Source: DATFMP01 sp035266845 (GTDB lineage: Bacteria > SAR324 > JACQKK01). Taken from it: a DNA stretch of 51,153 nucleotides. Within the stretch, counting starts at the first letter, position 1. Each line of letters opens with the position of its first letter. The translations under genes and the position numbers were made by a program. This document shows positions 25,963 through 34,531 of the stretch, piece by piece. The notes under the pieces are model-generated. The model was given only the letters and a program-made list of their open reading frames with translations. It was not told the DNA's origin and made no database searches. The stretch lies in contig DATFMP010000061.1 of NCBI GenBank assembly GCA_035266845.1, forward strand, positions 1 to 51,153, in the 5' to 3' direction.

Positions 25963-26760
25963 TCAGCCGCCCAACTCCTTCGCGCGCTGGTAGGCGCGCT
26001 CCACGCCCTCCTCGAAGTGCTTGCCGATCTCGTGCTGCTCGAAGTGCTCCAGCGCCGCGGCGGTGGTACCTCCCTTGGAGGTCACCTGCTCGCGCAGCGT
26101 GGCGGGGGGCACACGTTGGTCCTTCCACAGCGCCGTGGCCCCGATCAGCGTCTGCTGCACCAGTTGCTCCGCCTCCTCGGCCGTGAAGCCCAGCTTGAGC
26201 GCCGCATTCGTCCAGTGTTCGGCGATGTAGAACACGTAGGCGGGGCCGCTGCCGGAGACGGCCGTCGCGGCGTCGATGGCGTCTTCGTTGGCCACGGCCA
26301 GCGACTCTCCGGAGGCCTGCAGCAGTGCCTCCACGGCGCGGAGTTGCGTGCCCGTCACGGTGGGCGCGGCGTGGTACACGTTCATGCCCAGCCCCACCTG
26401 CGCGGGCGTGTTGGGCATCACACGCACGATCGCCTCGTGCTCTAGCGCATTGTGCACCGTGTCGATCGTCACACCGGCCATGATCGAGACCACCACCTGG
26501 TTCGCCTTGAGATGCGGCTTGAGCTGCTCGAACATGTGCGGGGCCGACTGCGGCTTCACGGCCAGCAGCACCACGGGCGCCTCGGAAACCGCCGCGTCAA
26601 TCTGCTCCGCCACCACACAGCCCAGGTTCGCGACGCGCTCACGGGCCGCCTCGGCCGGCTCGACGACGAGGATGTCCTCGGCCAGGCACACCCCCTTGCC
26701 GACCAGGGCCGCCGCCAGGGCGCGGCCCATGTTGCCACCGCCGATGAATGCATACTTCAT
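25963..26760 (-). CDS. proC: Pyrroline-5-carboxylate reductase
   Basis: A 265-aa NAD(P)H-dependent reductase. The Rossmann motif AFIGGGNMG starts at residue 4. VVLLAVKPQ, VSIMAGVTI, VRVMPNTPAQVGLGM and the C-terminal signature ATAVSGSGPAYVFYIAE are all present, with VTSKGGTTAAALEHF near the end. It makes proline from pyrroline-5-carboxylate, the last step of the pathway begun by proB (43005-44111). It heads a minus-strand run that continues into the receiver and kinase genes at 48-bp and 40-bp spacings, so it may be cotranscribed with them. Confidence 0.96.
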   Translation of the reverse strand: MKYAFIGGGNMGRALAAALVGKGVCLAEDILVVEPAEAARERVANLGCVVAEQIDAAVSEAPVVLLAVKPQSAPHMFEQLKPHLKANQVVVSIMAGVTIDTVHNALEHEAIVRVMPNTPAQVGLGMNVYHAAPTVTGTQLRAVEALLQASGESLAVANEDAIDAATAVSGSGPAYVFYIAEHWTNAALKLGFTAEEAEQLVQQTLIGATALWKDQRVPPATLREQVTSKGGTTAAALEHFEQHEIGKHFEEGVERAYQRAKELGG

Positions 26761-27003
26761 GAAGCCTTCCCTCCGGCTGGTGCCCCCGCGCTGCGGATGA
26801 CCGGTTCAACGCTTATCACGCCCAAGTGTATCCCTCCTGGCGCCCCGGGCCAAGCGCCGGCAGCCCCACAGGGGACCTCGCCAGACTCGGGATTCGCACG
26901 CAACACTCGCGGGCGCGGCCCGATCCGGTTATGCTCACCCCAGGCCCCCGACCCGCGCGGTGCCGAGACGCCGCGGCACCCATGCACCCCTAGCCGACCC
27001 ACC

Positions 27004-27300
27004 ATGACCATCGAGCTGACCGGAAAGCAGAAGCGCACCCTGCGCGCCCTGGGCCACCACCTGAAGCCCGTCACGCAGGTCGGCAAGCAGGGGTTAGTGG
27101 AATCGGTGGTGGCCCAGGTGGAGGACAACCTGATCGCCCACGAGCTGATCAAGGTGAAGGTGCTGAAGACCTGCCCGCACGATCCTCAGGCGGTGGCGGC
27201 CCAGATCATCGAGCAAACGGGCGCCGCGCTGGCCCAGAGCGTGGGACGCACGCTGCTGCTGTACCGGCCGCATCCCGAGCAGCCCGTCCTCCAGCCCTAG
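27004..27300 (+). CDS. yhbY: RNA-binding protein of the CRM/YhbY family
   Basis: A 98-aa CRM-domain protein: LTGKQKRTLRALGHHLKPVT, then VGKQGLVESVVAQVEDNLIAHELIKVKVL (the GxxG RNA-binding loop is GKQG), ending in IGR-like VGRTLLLYRP. YhbY associates with pre-50S ribosomal particles. The ATG at 27004 gives the family N-terminus; the frame stays open upstream but codes nothing recognisable. It lies 138 bp before glcD. Confidence 0.95.
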   Translation: MTIELTGKQKRTLRALGHHLKPVTQVGKQGLVESVVAQVEDNLIAHELIKVKVLKTCPHDPQAVAAQIIEQTGAALAQSVGRTLLLYRPHPEQPVLQP

Positions 27301-27438
27301 CGCGGGCGGCACCGCGCAGGGGCGATCCGGGCAATCAGCGGTGCCGATGTTTTGACAGCAGCGCCCCCCGGGCCTTACAAGACGGAGGGAGAGCGCGCCG
27401 CCACGCCCGGGATTCCTCGACCACACCGCACGGAAACC

Positions 27439-28914
27439 ATGACCGCTGATCTGCAGAGCCCGCCGGAATCCCTGCTGCGCCGCATCCGGGCCATCGTGGG
27501 GGCGGACAACGTGCGCCACGAGACCGCGGACCGCGTCGTCTACAGCTACGATGCCTCTGTGTACCGCGGCCTGGAAGCCCTGGCCGTGGCCTATCCGGGC
27601 AGCACGCAGCAGGTGGCCGAGCTGGTGCGGCTGGCCCGCGCAGAGGGCGTGCCCGTGATCGCGCGTGGCTCCGGCACGGGCATCAACGGCGGAGCGCTGC
27701 CCCAGAAGCAGGCCATCGTAATCGGCCTTTCGCGCATGAACCGTGTGCTGGAGGTGGACCCGGAGAACCGGTTGGTGGTGGTGGAGCCGGGGGTGATCAA
27801 CCAGGACCTCAAGGCGCACCTGGCGCGGCTCGGCTTCGGCTTCAACTACGTGCCCGACCCCGGCAGCCAAGTGGTCTCCACCATCGGCGGCAATGTGGGC
27901 AACAACGCCGGCGGCATGCACTGCCTCAAGTATGGCGTGACCGCCAACCATGTGCTGGGCGTGGAGGTGGTGTTGCCCGATGGCGAGATCGTGCAACTGG
28001 GCGGCCCGGTGGGCAGCCGGCCGGGCATGGACCTCACCGGCCTGATGGTGGGCTCGGAGGGCACGCTCGGCATCGTGACCCGCATCTGGGTGCGCATCCT
28101 GCCCCTGCAGGAGACCGTGGTCACCCAACTCGCGCTGTTCCCCACCGTGGATCATGCGGCCAACGCCGTCTCGGGCATCATGGCCACGGGCATCCTGCCC
28201 GCGGCGTTGGAACTGCTGGACAAGAAGACCATGGACATGGTGGACCGCCACGTCCACGTGGGTTACCCACAGCAGGCGGGCGCCTCGCTGATCATCGAGA
28301 TGGACGGGCTGAGCGACGGCATGGAGCTGGAACTGCGCCGCGTGAAGGAGGTCTGCGAGGCCAACGAGGCCATCGAAATCCAGACCGCCCAGAGCGAGGA
28401 GGAGGCAGGCAAGCTGTGGCTCTCGCGGCGGGCCGCCTATGGCGCCATGGCGCGCTACTCCCACACGGTCTATGTGATGGACGTGACGGTGCCGCGTAAC
28501 CTGCTGGCCGAGGCCATCCGCCGCGTGCTGGCCATTTGCGACGAGCGGGGGCTGGACGTCGTGACCCTGGCCCATGCGGGCGACGGCAACCTGCACCCGC
28601 TGATCCCCTTCGACGGCAATGACCCGAAGGCCCGCGAGGCCGCTCTGGAGGCCCACCACCGCATCATGGAGATGTGCGTGGAGCTGGGCGGCTCCATCAC
28701 GGGCGAACACGGCGTGGGCGTGGAGAAGCAGAACGAGATCGACCTGATGTACAACGGTGACGACCTGCGCATGATGTTCGCCGTGAAGGAAGTGCTGGAT
28801 CCCGCGGACCTGCTCAATCCCCGCAAGATATTCCCTACCCGCCTCTTCGATGCGCGGGATGCAGCGGCCCAGCAGGCGGCCGGCGCCACGTCCAGCGCAA
28901 AGGCCCGGCCATGA
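27439..28914 (+). CDS. glcD: Glycolate oxidase FAD-binding subunit GlcD
   Basis: A 491-aa FAD-linked oxidase. The FAD_binding_4 domain has ARGSGTGINGGALP and PDPGSQVVSTIGGNVGNNAGG, then VGSEGTLGIVTRI. The C-terminal FAD-oxidase domain has TLAHAGDGNLHPLIPF and GGSITGEHGVGVEKQ, diagnostic of GlcD and related 2-hydroxyacid dehydrogenases. With GlcE and GlcF it oxidises glycolate to glyoxylate and passes electrons to the respiratory chain. It overlaps glcE by 4 bp (ATGA), a sign of translational coupling. Confidence 0.94.
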   Translation: MTADLQSPPESLLRRIRAIVGADNVRHETADRVVYSYDASVYRGLEALAVAYPGSTQQVAELVRLARAEGVPVIARGSGTGINGGALPQKQAIVIGLSRMNRVLEVDPENRLVVVEPGVINQDLKAHLARLGFGFNYVPDPGSQVVSTIGGNVGNNAGGMHCLKYGVTANHVLGVEVVLPDGEIVQLGGPVGSRPGMDLTGLMVGSEGTLGIVTRIWVRILPLQETVVTQLALFPTVDHAANAVSGIMATGILPAALELLDKKTMDMVDRHVHVGYPQQAGASLIIEMDGLSDGMELELRRVKEVCEANEAIEIQTAQSEEEAGKLWLSRRAAYGAMARYSHTVYVMDVTVPRNLLAEAIRRVLAICDERGLDVVTLAHAGDGNLHPLIPFDGNDPKAREAALEAHHRIMEMCVELGGSITGEHGVGVEKQNEIDLMYNGDDLRMMFAVKEVLDPADLLNPRKIFPTRLFDARDAAAQQAAGATSSAKARP

Positions 28915-30266
28915 CAAGCTCGGCGGAATCAGTGAACGCCGCCCTGGAGGCGCTGCTCGGCACCGAGCGCATCGCGACGGGCGAGGCGGCGCGGGCGGAC
29001 TTCGCCGTGGACGGCGTGCAGCCGGCGGCGGTGGCATTTCCCGAAACCCCCGAGCAGGTGGCGGAGCTGCTGGCCCTGGCCACACGCGAGGGCTGGGGCG
29101 TAGTGCCCTGGGGTAGCGGCACCGGCATCGGGCGCGGCGCGGCGCCCGCCCACTACGAGGTGGCGCTCTCTCTGTCGCGTCTGGCGGAGCTGAGCGATCA
29201 CGACGTGGAGAACCTCACGCTCACGGCGGGGGCGGGCCTCACCGTGGCGGAGGCCAACCGGCGCATCGCCGCCAGCCACCAGATGCTGGCCATCGCCTTC
29301 GCGGACGCACCGCACACCCTGGGCGGCTGCGTGGCGGCCAACCGCACCGCGCCCCGGCGCCTGCTCTATGGTGAGGTGCGCGACCAGCTGCTGGGCCTGC
29401 GTGTGGCGCTGCCCGATGGCAGCCTGGTGCGCTACGGCCGCAAGGTGCTCAAGAACGTGGCCGGCTACGACATGAACAAGCTCTTCCTGGGCTCGCAGGG
29501 CATGCTGGGCGTGGTGGTGGAGACCACCTTCAAGCTCTTCGCCATGCCGGACCAGGAGCGCTGCCTGCTGGGCGCCTTCGGCACAGTGGAGCAGGCGACG
29601 GGGGCCGCGGCGGCGCTGTTCCGGTCGCGGCTGCTGCCGGCCTTTCTGCTGCTGCTGGATGCCCCCTCGGCGGCCCAGGCCTATGGCACGCTGCAGCGCG
29701 TGGCCCCGCCCGGCGCGGCACACCTGCTGGTGGGCTTCGAGGGGCGCACTGCGAGTCTGCAACGCCAGCTTCGCGATGGGCAAGCCCTGCTGCGCGAGCA
29801 GGGAGCGACGGAGCTGACCGAGGCGGAGGGTATTTCGCCCGCGCTGCGCGAGGTGCTGGAACAGCCTGCGGCGGTGCTTGGCGAATCGGCCGCCCTGCGC
29901 CTGCGCGTGGGGGTGCTGCCCACGGCGGTGGCGGCCACGCTGGGTCGCGTGGCGGAGGCCCTGGCGCCGGCGGGCGTCGCACACGCCACTGTGACGGACT
30001 ATGCGGCAGGTCAGCTCCACGTGGCGGTGGGCAACGTGCCAGAGTCCGCCGCAACCGGCCTGCTGGAACGCACCGCGCGCCTGCGCCGCGACCTGGCCAC
30101 GCAGCGCGGCTACCTGGTGCTGGAGGTGGCCCCGCCCGCTTTCAAGGCCCGGTTGGATTCCCTGGGCGCGGATGCGGGCGAGACCCGGCTGATGCGCATG
30201 TTCAAGCAGCGCTTTGACCCTGGGGACGTACTGGCGCCGGGGCGCTACCTCGCGGCGGAGGGCTGA
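28911..30266 (+). CDS. glcE: Glycolate oxidase FAD-binding subunit GlcE
   Basis: A 451-aa protein with a shortened FAD_binding_4 domain: VVPWGSGTGIGRG, LTLTAGAGLTVAEANRRI, FADAPHTLGGCVAANRTAPRRLLYGEVRDQLLG and the GRKVLKNVAGYDMNKLFLGSQG stretch typical of GlcE. It is longer than the E. coli protein (about 350 aa). The extra length is in the C-terminal half, which may partly replace a FAD-oxidase domain. It lies between glcD (4-bp overlap) and glcF (48-bp gap). Confidence 0.92.
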   Translation: MTSSAESVNAALEALLGTERIATGEAARADFAVDGVQPAAVAFPETPEQVAELLALATREGWGVVPWGSGTGIGRGAAPAHYEVALSLSRLAELSDHDVENLTLTAGAGLTVAEANRRIAASHQMLAIAFADAPHTLGGCVAANRTAPRRLLYGEVRDQLLGLRVALPDGSLVRYGRKVLKNVAGYDMNKLFLGSQGMLGVVVETTFKLFAMPDQERCLLGAFGTVEQATGAAAALFRSRLLPAFLLLLDAPSAAQAYGTLQRVAPPGAAHLLVGFEGRTASLQRQLRDGQALLREQGATELTEAEGISPALREVLEQPAAVLGESAALRLRVGVLPTAVAATLGRVAEALAPAGVAHATVTDYAAGQLHVAVGNVPESAATGLLERTARLRRDLATQRGYLVLEVAPPAFKARLDSLGADAGETRLMRMFKQRFDPGDVLAPGRYLAAEG

Positions 30267-30314
30267 GATGGCCACCCGCGCGCAACCCTGCACAACCGGC
30301 CCCTGCGGCACGCC

Positions 30315-31649
30315 ATGACGGAAGCGGCACGCCCCCTCATCGACCTGCCCGATACCCGGCTCGCACAAGCTTGGCAGGATGCGGAATCGCTGTGCATTAA
30401 GTGCGGCTTCTGCCTGCCGGCCTGCCCCACCTACCGCGAGACGGGTCACGAGGTGTCGTCCCCGCGCGGGCGGCTGGAGCTGATGTACCGCACGGCCCAG
30501 GGCGAGCTGGACATCGGCGACATCCGGCACGAGCTGTGGTTCTGCCTGGGCTGCATGGCCTGCGAAACCGCCTGTCCCTCGGGCATCCGCTACCACGACA
30601 TGCTGGAGGCCGCGCGCATCGACGACGCAGTGGACCTGCGCGCCCGCAACGGCGCGCCTCTGGTCAAGCGGTTCCTGCTCAACCGCGTGCTGGTGCGGCC
30701 ACGCTGGCTGCGCGCCGTGGCCTGGGCGATGTGGCTGCTGCGGCACAGCGGGCTGCGCTGGCTGCTAGGCGGCCGCGGCCTGCTGCGGCTGCTCTCCAAG
30801 CGGCTGGCGCGACTGGAGCGCCGCTCACCGCCCATCGCGGCTCCGCGGGCCTGGCGGCCATCCGCCCGCGCCTGGCTGGCTGCGGATGGCGCGGCGCAGG
30901 GAGCCCCGGACTCCGAAACAGCCCGGCCCGTGGCGATGCTGAGCGGCTGCGTGATGGACGCCGTGTTCGGGCGGGTGCACGCGGCTACGGCCAAGGTTCT
31001 GCACGCCAACGGCTACGCCGTGCATGTGCCCGAGCGGCAGGTCTGCTGCGGCGCGCTGCATCACCACGCGGGCGAGGAGGCCGACGCGCTCACGCTGGCC
31101 CGCCGCAACATCGAGGTCTTCGAGGCCCTGGGCGAGGCCCCGGTGGTGGTGAACTCCGCGGGTTGCGGGGCCATGCTGAAGGACTACGGCAAGCTGCTGG
31201 CGGGCGACGCGGACTGGGCCGAGCGTGCCCGGCGCTTCAGCGCGCGCGTGAAGGACGTGTGCGAGTTCCTGGCCGAGCAGCCGCTGCGCCCCCCCACGCG
31301 CGCCGTGCCGCGCAAGGTGGCCTACGACGATCCGTGCCACCTGCTGCACGCCCAGAAGGTGGGTCAGGCCCCGCGCGCCCTGCTGGGGCAGGTGCCCGGC
31401 CTGGAGCTGGTGCCCCTGGCTGAGGCGGACTGGTGCTGCGGCAGCGCGGGCAGCTACAGTCTGATGCAGCCGGAGATGTCCCGGCGCCTGCTGGCCCGCA
31501 AGATGGGCCACATCCGCGCCAGCGGGGCAGAGGTCGTCGCCACGGGAAATCCGGGCTGCCTGCTGCAGCTTGGCCTGGGTGCCCGCGATGCACGGCTCAA
31601 GGTGCGCATCGCCCATCCGGTGGAGCTGCTTGCGGAAGCCTACGAGTGA
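30315..31649 (+). CDS. glcF: Glycolate oxidase iron-sulfur subunit GlcF
   Basis: A 444-aa protein with two 4Fe-4S ferredoxin-type motifs: Cys27/30/33/37 (CIKCGFCLPACP) and Cys77/80/83/87 (CLGCMACETACPSG). Two CCG domains follow, with CCGALHHHAGEE and, near residue 375, CCGSAGSYSLMQPEMS, plus a preceding DDPCHLLHAQ segment. This is the electron-transfer subunit of the glycolate oxidase complex. The next gene begins 4 bp after its stop. Confidence 0.95.
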   Translation: MTEAARPLIDLPDTRLAQAWQDAESLCIKCGFCLPACPTYRETGHEVSSPRGRLELMYRTAQGELDIGDIRHELWFCLGCMACETACPSGIRYHDMLEAARIDDAVDLRARNGAPLVKRFLLNRVLVRPRWLRAVAWAMWLLRHSGLRWLLGGRGLLRLLSKRLARLERRSPPIAAPRAWRPSARAWLAADGAAQGAPDSETARPVAMLSGCVMDAVFGRVHAATAKVLHANGYAVHVPERQVCCGALHHHAGEEADALTLARRNIEVFEALGEAPVVVNSAGCGAMLKDYGKLLAGDADWAERARRFSARVKDVCEFLAEQPLRPPTRAVPRKVAYDDPCHLLHAQKVGQAPRALLGQVPGLELVPLAEADWCCGSAGSYSLMQPEMSRRLLARKMGHIRASGAEVVATGNPGCLLQLGLGARDARLKVRIAHPVELLAEAYE

Positions 31650-31653
31650 CGGT

Positions 31654-32580
31654 GTGAAGCGCGGGCCGCTCCGGTGTGTGCGGTGGCTGCCTCCCCTGCT
31701 GGTGGCGCTGGCGCTGGTGTGGGGCGCCCCGGCCCGGGCGGCTCCCCCGGAGTGGGCGGCGCTGGGCAGCCTGCTGCTGCCTGGCACCGGGCAGGTGCTG
31801 AACGGGGACTACGGCCAGGGTGCGGCCTACGCGTCTCTGTACCTGGTGCTGCTCAACCAGTTCCGCCAGCACGTCAACCGCCCGGATTACATTCCAGTCG
31901 ACCAGCGGGAAGACCTCTCCACCAACACGATCCGCATCAACCGCACCACCGTGGTGGGCGACCAGTATGGCGTTGGCGCGCTGGACGTGGCCTTCTACTC
32001 GTCCTTCGCCGCTTACCGCGATGCCCGCGCCCGGCCGGAATACGCCGCCCGGTACAGCACGCCGGCACCCCAGGAGTCGCTGCAGGATCTGGCGTTGGCC
32101 CCGTTCTCGTGGGAGTGGCTGCGGCGGCCCACCACCATCGCGCCGCTGCTCGTGCCGCTGTACCTGGCTTTGGCCCCGGCCTCCAACGACAACCTGGTCT
32201 ACGCCCCGGACAGCAGCATCGAGCGCGACGAACTGCGCCTGCGCTATTTCGCCGAGCACGCGGGCGTGGCCGTGGGCGAGGAGGCGTTTTTCCGCGGCTT
32301 CCTGAACAACGATGCCAGCGCCGCATTCGGACCGTACTGGGGCCTGGGCATCTCCTCCGCCGTGTTCGGCCTTTCGCACCAGGGCAACGCGGGGCAGGCC
32401 ACCGCGCTGGGCGCGACGCTCTTCGGCGCGTACCTGGGCTGGCTGCAGCAGCGCAACGACTACGCCATCGGACAGGGCGTGGCAGTGCACTTCTGGTGGA
32501 ACTTCCTGGCTTCCCTGGCCTTCCTGAAGACCCACGAGCACGCCACGGTCGTGCCATTCTCCATCTCGCTGCGCTTCTAG
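31654..32580 (+). CDS. CPBP-type intramembrane metalloprotease with an N-terminal membrane segment
   Basis: A 308-aa protein. It begins with a GTG at 31654 and a probable signal peptide (basic residues, LPPLLVALALVWG, then cleavage near ARA-APP). Residues about 30-70 hold LLPGTGQVLNGDYGQGAAYAS, a pattern like the DUF5683/TM2-type domain. The CPBP (Abi, CAAX protease-like) motifs follow: EEAFFRGF (EExxxR), GLSHQGNA (FxxxH-type) and HFWWN. Such enzymes process membrane proteins or act in bacteriocin immunity; its substrate is unknown. Only 4 bp after glcF, it may be cotranscribed with it, though a functional link is not evident. Confidence 0.8.
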   Translation: MKRGPLRCVRWLPPLLVALALVWGAPARAAPPEWAALGSLLLPGTGQVLNGDYGQGAAYASLYLVLLNQFRQHVNRPDYIPVDQREDLSTNTIRINRTTVVGDQYGVGALDVAFYSSFAAYRDARARPEYAARYSTPAPQESLQDLALAPFSWEWLRRPTTIAPLLVPLYLALAPASNDNLVYAPDSSIERDELRLRYFAEHAGVAVGEEAFFRGFLNNDASAAFGPYWGLGISSAVFGLSHQGNAGQATALGATLFGAYLGWLQQRNDYAIGQGVAVHFWWNFLASLAFLKTHEHATVVPFSISLRF

Positions 32581-32624
32581 TGCAGTCTGGCAAGGCGTGG
32601 AATCGCCCGCGCTGCAAGGAGACG

Positions 32625-32707
32625 GTGTCATTCCGAGCGCAGCGAGGAATCCGTCTTGCCTGCGATCAAGCAGATTCTTCGACCCGCTGGGCGGGCCTCA
32701 GAATGAC
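32625..32707 (+). repeat. Dispersed repeat with terminal inverted repeats, copy 2
   Basis: The first 36 bp (32625-32660) match the minus-strand element at 18897-18932. The unit starts GTCATTCCGAG (32627-32637) and ends CTCAGAATGAC (32697-32707), which pair at 10 of 11 positions, so it looks like a small miniature element of about 81 bp. Confidence 0.7.
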
Positions 32708-32783
32708 AAGCGTGGGGGGATAGCGACGTTCGGTCAATTTCCAGGCACAGCCTGGCCCGGATTGCCCACATCTCTCCTGCGAT

Positions 32784-32806
32784 CTGGGGGAGCGTGGCTC
32801 CCCCAG
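32784..32806. repeat. Perfect G/C hairpin, dispersed family copy
   Basis: CTGGGGGAGC (32784-32793) pairs with GCTCCCCCAG (32797-32806) around GTG and is followed by accctcctg, matching the hairpin at 16159-16182 and its cccccctg tail. Confidence 0.6.
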
Positions 32807-32910
32807 ACCCTCCTGCCTACACGAACATCGGAGCAGCAGAGGTAGCGCGAATTGCCGGCACGTGAGACGCGCCCGATTGCTCCCGGGCGCGACAATCCTG
32901 GCGCGAGGAA

Positions 32911-33402
32911 TTAGTCGGCCGAGTCCAGCGTGAGCGTGGAGAGCTCGCCCAGCAGGCTGGCAACCTGCGGCATGCCCAGCACATTGTGGAACTGGCAGTG
33001 CACCTGGTAGCGAAAGTCGCGGTCGATGAAAGACGAATCGAAGCTTGTGGCCCGGCTGTCCACAATGTCGGCTGCGAAGCGCTCACCGTCGGTGCCACCC
33101 AAAGCCAGCGGGGCACCGCGCTCCAGCATCCGGCTGGTGAAGAAGGAGAAGCCGGACTGCGAGAGATCCACCAGACGATAGGGCAGTGCCGCATTCTGCG
33201 CCGTTGGTGCATGCGCAAAGCGGATGCGTGGATGTCGGCGCTGCTCGGTGCCGGTGTGCGCCGATCCTTCATCGAAGGAAAGATGCGGATGATCAGCGAA
33301 TTGTCGGCGCAGATCGGCGATGGACTTGAGATCGTTCAACGGCCCCCCAGTGACTTGAGTGAACGGCGTTGGCCCAGCTACGGGCCCCTTGGCACGCGAC
33401 AT
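32911..33402 (-). CDS. PilZ-domain protein
   Basis: A 163-aa protein. Residues about 54-60 are RRHPRIR (the RxxxR c-di-GMP motif), followed by LVDLSQSGFSFFTSRML (the D/NxSxxG motif) and LERGAPLALGG, with the later strand VHCQFHNV. The first 50 residues form a short N-terminal extension. It probably binds cyclic di-GMP and affects motility, adhesion or exopolysaccharide. No diguanylate cyclase is nearby. Confidence 0.85.
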   Translation of the reverse strand: MSRAKGPVAGPTPFTQVTGGPLNDLKSIADLRRQFADHPHLSFDEGSAHTGTEQRRHPRIRFAHAPTAQNAALPYRLVDLSQSGFSFFTSRMLERGAPLALGGTDGERFAADIVDSRATSFDSSFIDRDFRYQVHCQFHNVLGMPQVASLLGELSTLTLDSAD

Positions 33403-33600
33403 CGCCGAAGCTCGCGGGGTTCACCACGGCGGCGGCTGCCGAAGTGCTGTCAGCAGCCCTCCCAACCGCATGCTCCTAGACGGGGCCCCCCTGCTTCACG
33501 GGCGTCGCTATTTGCTTTCCCAGGCGGACAGTACCCGGCTTGCGACCAAGGTGCAAGCCCGATCGCACTCAGCATTCCGGCCGGCGAAGGCGCACATCGC

Positions 33601-33673
33601 GCGTGGCGATTCAGGCGATTCGGTGGCTGAGGGGAGCGTCATTCTCCCGGAATTGCGTGGCGGATTCAGGCGA
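33601..33673 (+). repeat. Short imperfect direct repeat
   Basis: GCGTGGCGATTCAGGCGA (33601-33618) recurs as GCGTGGCGGATTCAGGCGA (33655-33673). Between them lies a hairpin, GGGAG (33632-33636) with CTCCC (33644-33648). It sits in the gap between the PilZ and aldo/keto reductase genes, which is otherwise empty. Confidence 0.45.
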
Positions 33674-33690
33674 AATGCGGGGGGCGATAC

Positions 33691-34515
33691 TCAGCCCACG
33701 CGGCGTTCCAGCTCCGCCATCAGGTTGGCGGGCAGCGGCGGTGTGCCGGAGACGGCGGCGTTGCTGGCCACGCGCTCGGGCCGGGACGTCGCGGGCAGCA
33801 GCACCAGCGTGGGATCTTTGCTGAGCAGCCACTTGAGGCTGAGGCTGCCGGCATCGCTGACGCCGTAGGGCCGGTAAGGCGCCAGATCGAGCCCGCGCAG
33901 GCGATCCAGCAGGGCCCCGCGCCGGAACAGGGGGCAGATCGGCGTCATCACCAGCACGCCCAAGCTCAGCTCGCGCGCCAAGGGCAGCAGGCGGCGCTCG
34001 GCCTGGCGCTCCTGCAGGTTGTAGGGAATCTGGATCACGTCCGCGAGGCCCGTGCGCATGGCGGCCTCGATCTCGCCGAAGGCGCCGGGGGCATAGTGCG
34101 TCACGCCCGTGGCGCGGATGCGGCCCTGGGCCTTGAGCTCCGCCAGCAGCGGCAGCACCTCGCGCCAGCCGGCCATGTTGTGGATCTGGAGTAGGTCGAT
34201 GCGCCCGCCGATGGCGGAGAACGAATGCTCGATTTGCCGCTGTGCGCCCTCCGCGGAGGACTGCAGCACCTTGGTGGCGATGAAGGCCTGCGCGCCTGCC
34301 GGGCCCAGCGCAGGCAGCGCTGCGCCGATATTGGCCTCGCTGTGGCCATACATGGGGGCGGAATCGAACAGGTTCACGCCCGCCTGCAGGTTCGCGCGCA
34401 TCAGCGCCAGCACGCGCTCCTGCCCACGCCGTCCGGCCACGTTGAAGCTCTGGTAGGTGCCGCAGGCGATCTCGCTGACGCGCCAGCCGGTGCGGCCCAG
34501 GGTGCGCTGTTCCAT
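33691..34515 (-). CDS. Aldo/keto reductase
   Basis: A 274-aa NADPH-dependent barrel. The catalytic tetrad is visible: D51 and Y56 (LFDSAPMYG), K82 (IATKV) and H112 (QIHN). MEQRTLGRTGWRVSEIACGTYQ is the typical start. Near the C-terminus LVLLPATSRPERVASNAA binds the coenzyme. The substrate cannot be told. It lies 16 bp downstream of the EamA exporter gene in the same minus-strand run. Confidence 0.9.
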   Translation of the reverse strand: MEQRTLGRTGWRVSEIACGTYQSFNVAGRRGQERVLALMRANLQAGVNLFDSAPMYGHSEANIGAALPALGPAGAQAFIATKVLQSSAEGAQRQIEHSFSAIGGRIDLLQIHNMAGWREVLPLLAELKAQGRIRATGVTHYAPGAFGEIEAAMRTGLADVIQIPYNLQERQAERRLLPLARELSLGVLVMTPICPLFRRGALLDRLRGLDLAPYRPYGVSDAGSLSLKWLLSKDPTLVLLPATSRPERVASNAAVSGTPPLPANLMAELERRVG

Positions 34516-34531
34516 GACGGCCGGCTCCCGG

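Larger units (their letters stand above)
32581..32910. other. Intergenic region with two repeat elements
   Basis: 330 bp between the converging CPBP and PilZ genes. It holds a small element with inverted ends (32627-32707) and a GC hairpin (32784-32806). No gene seen. Confidence 0.7.
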
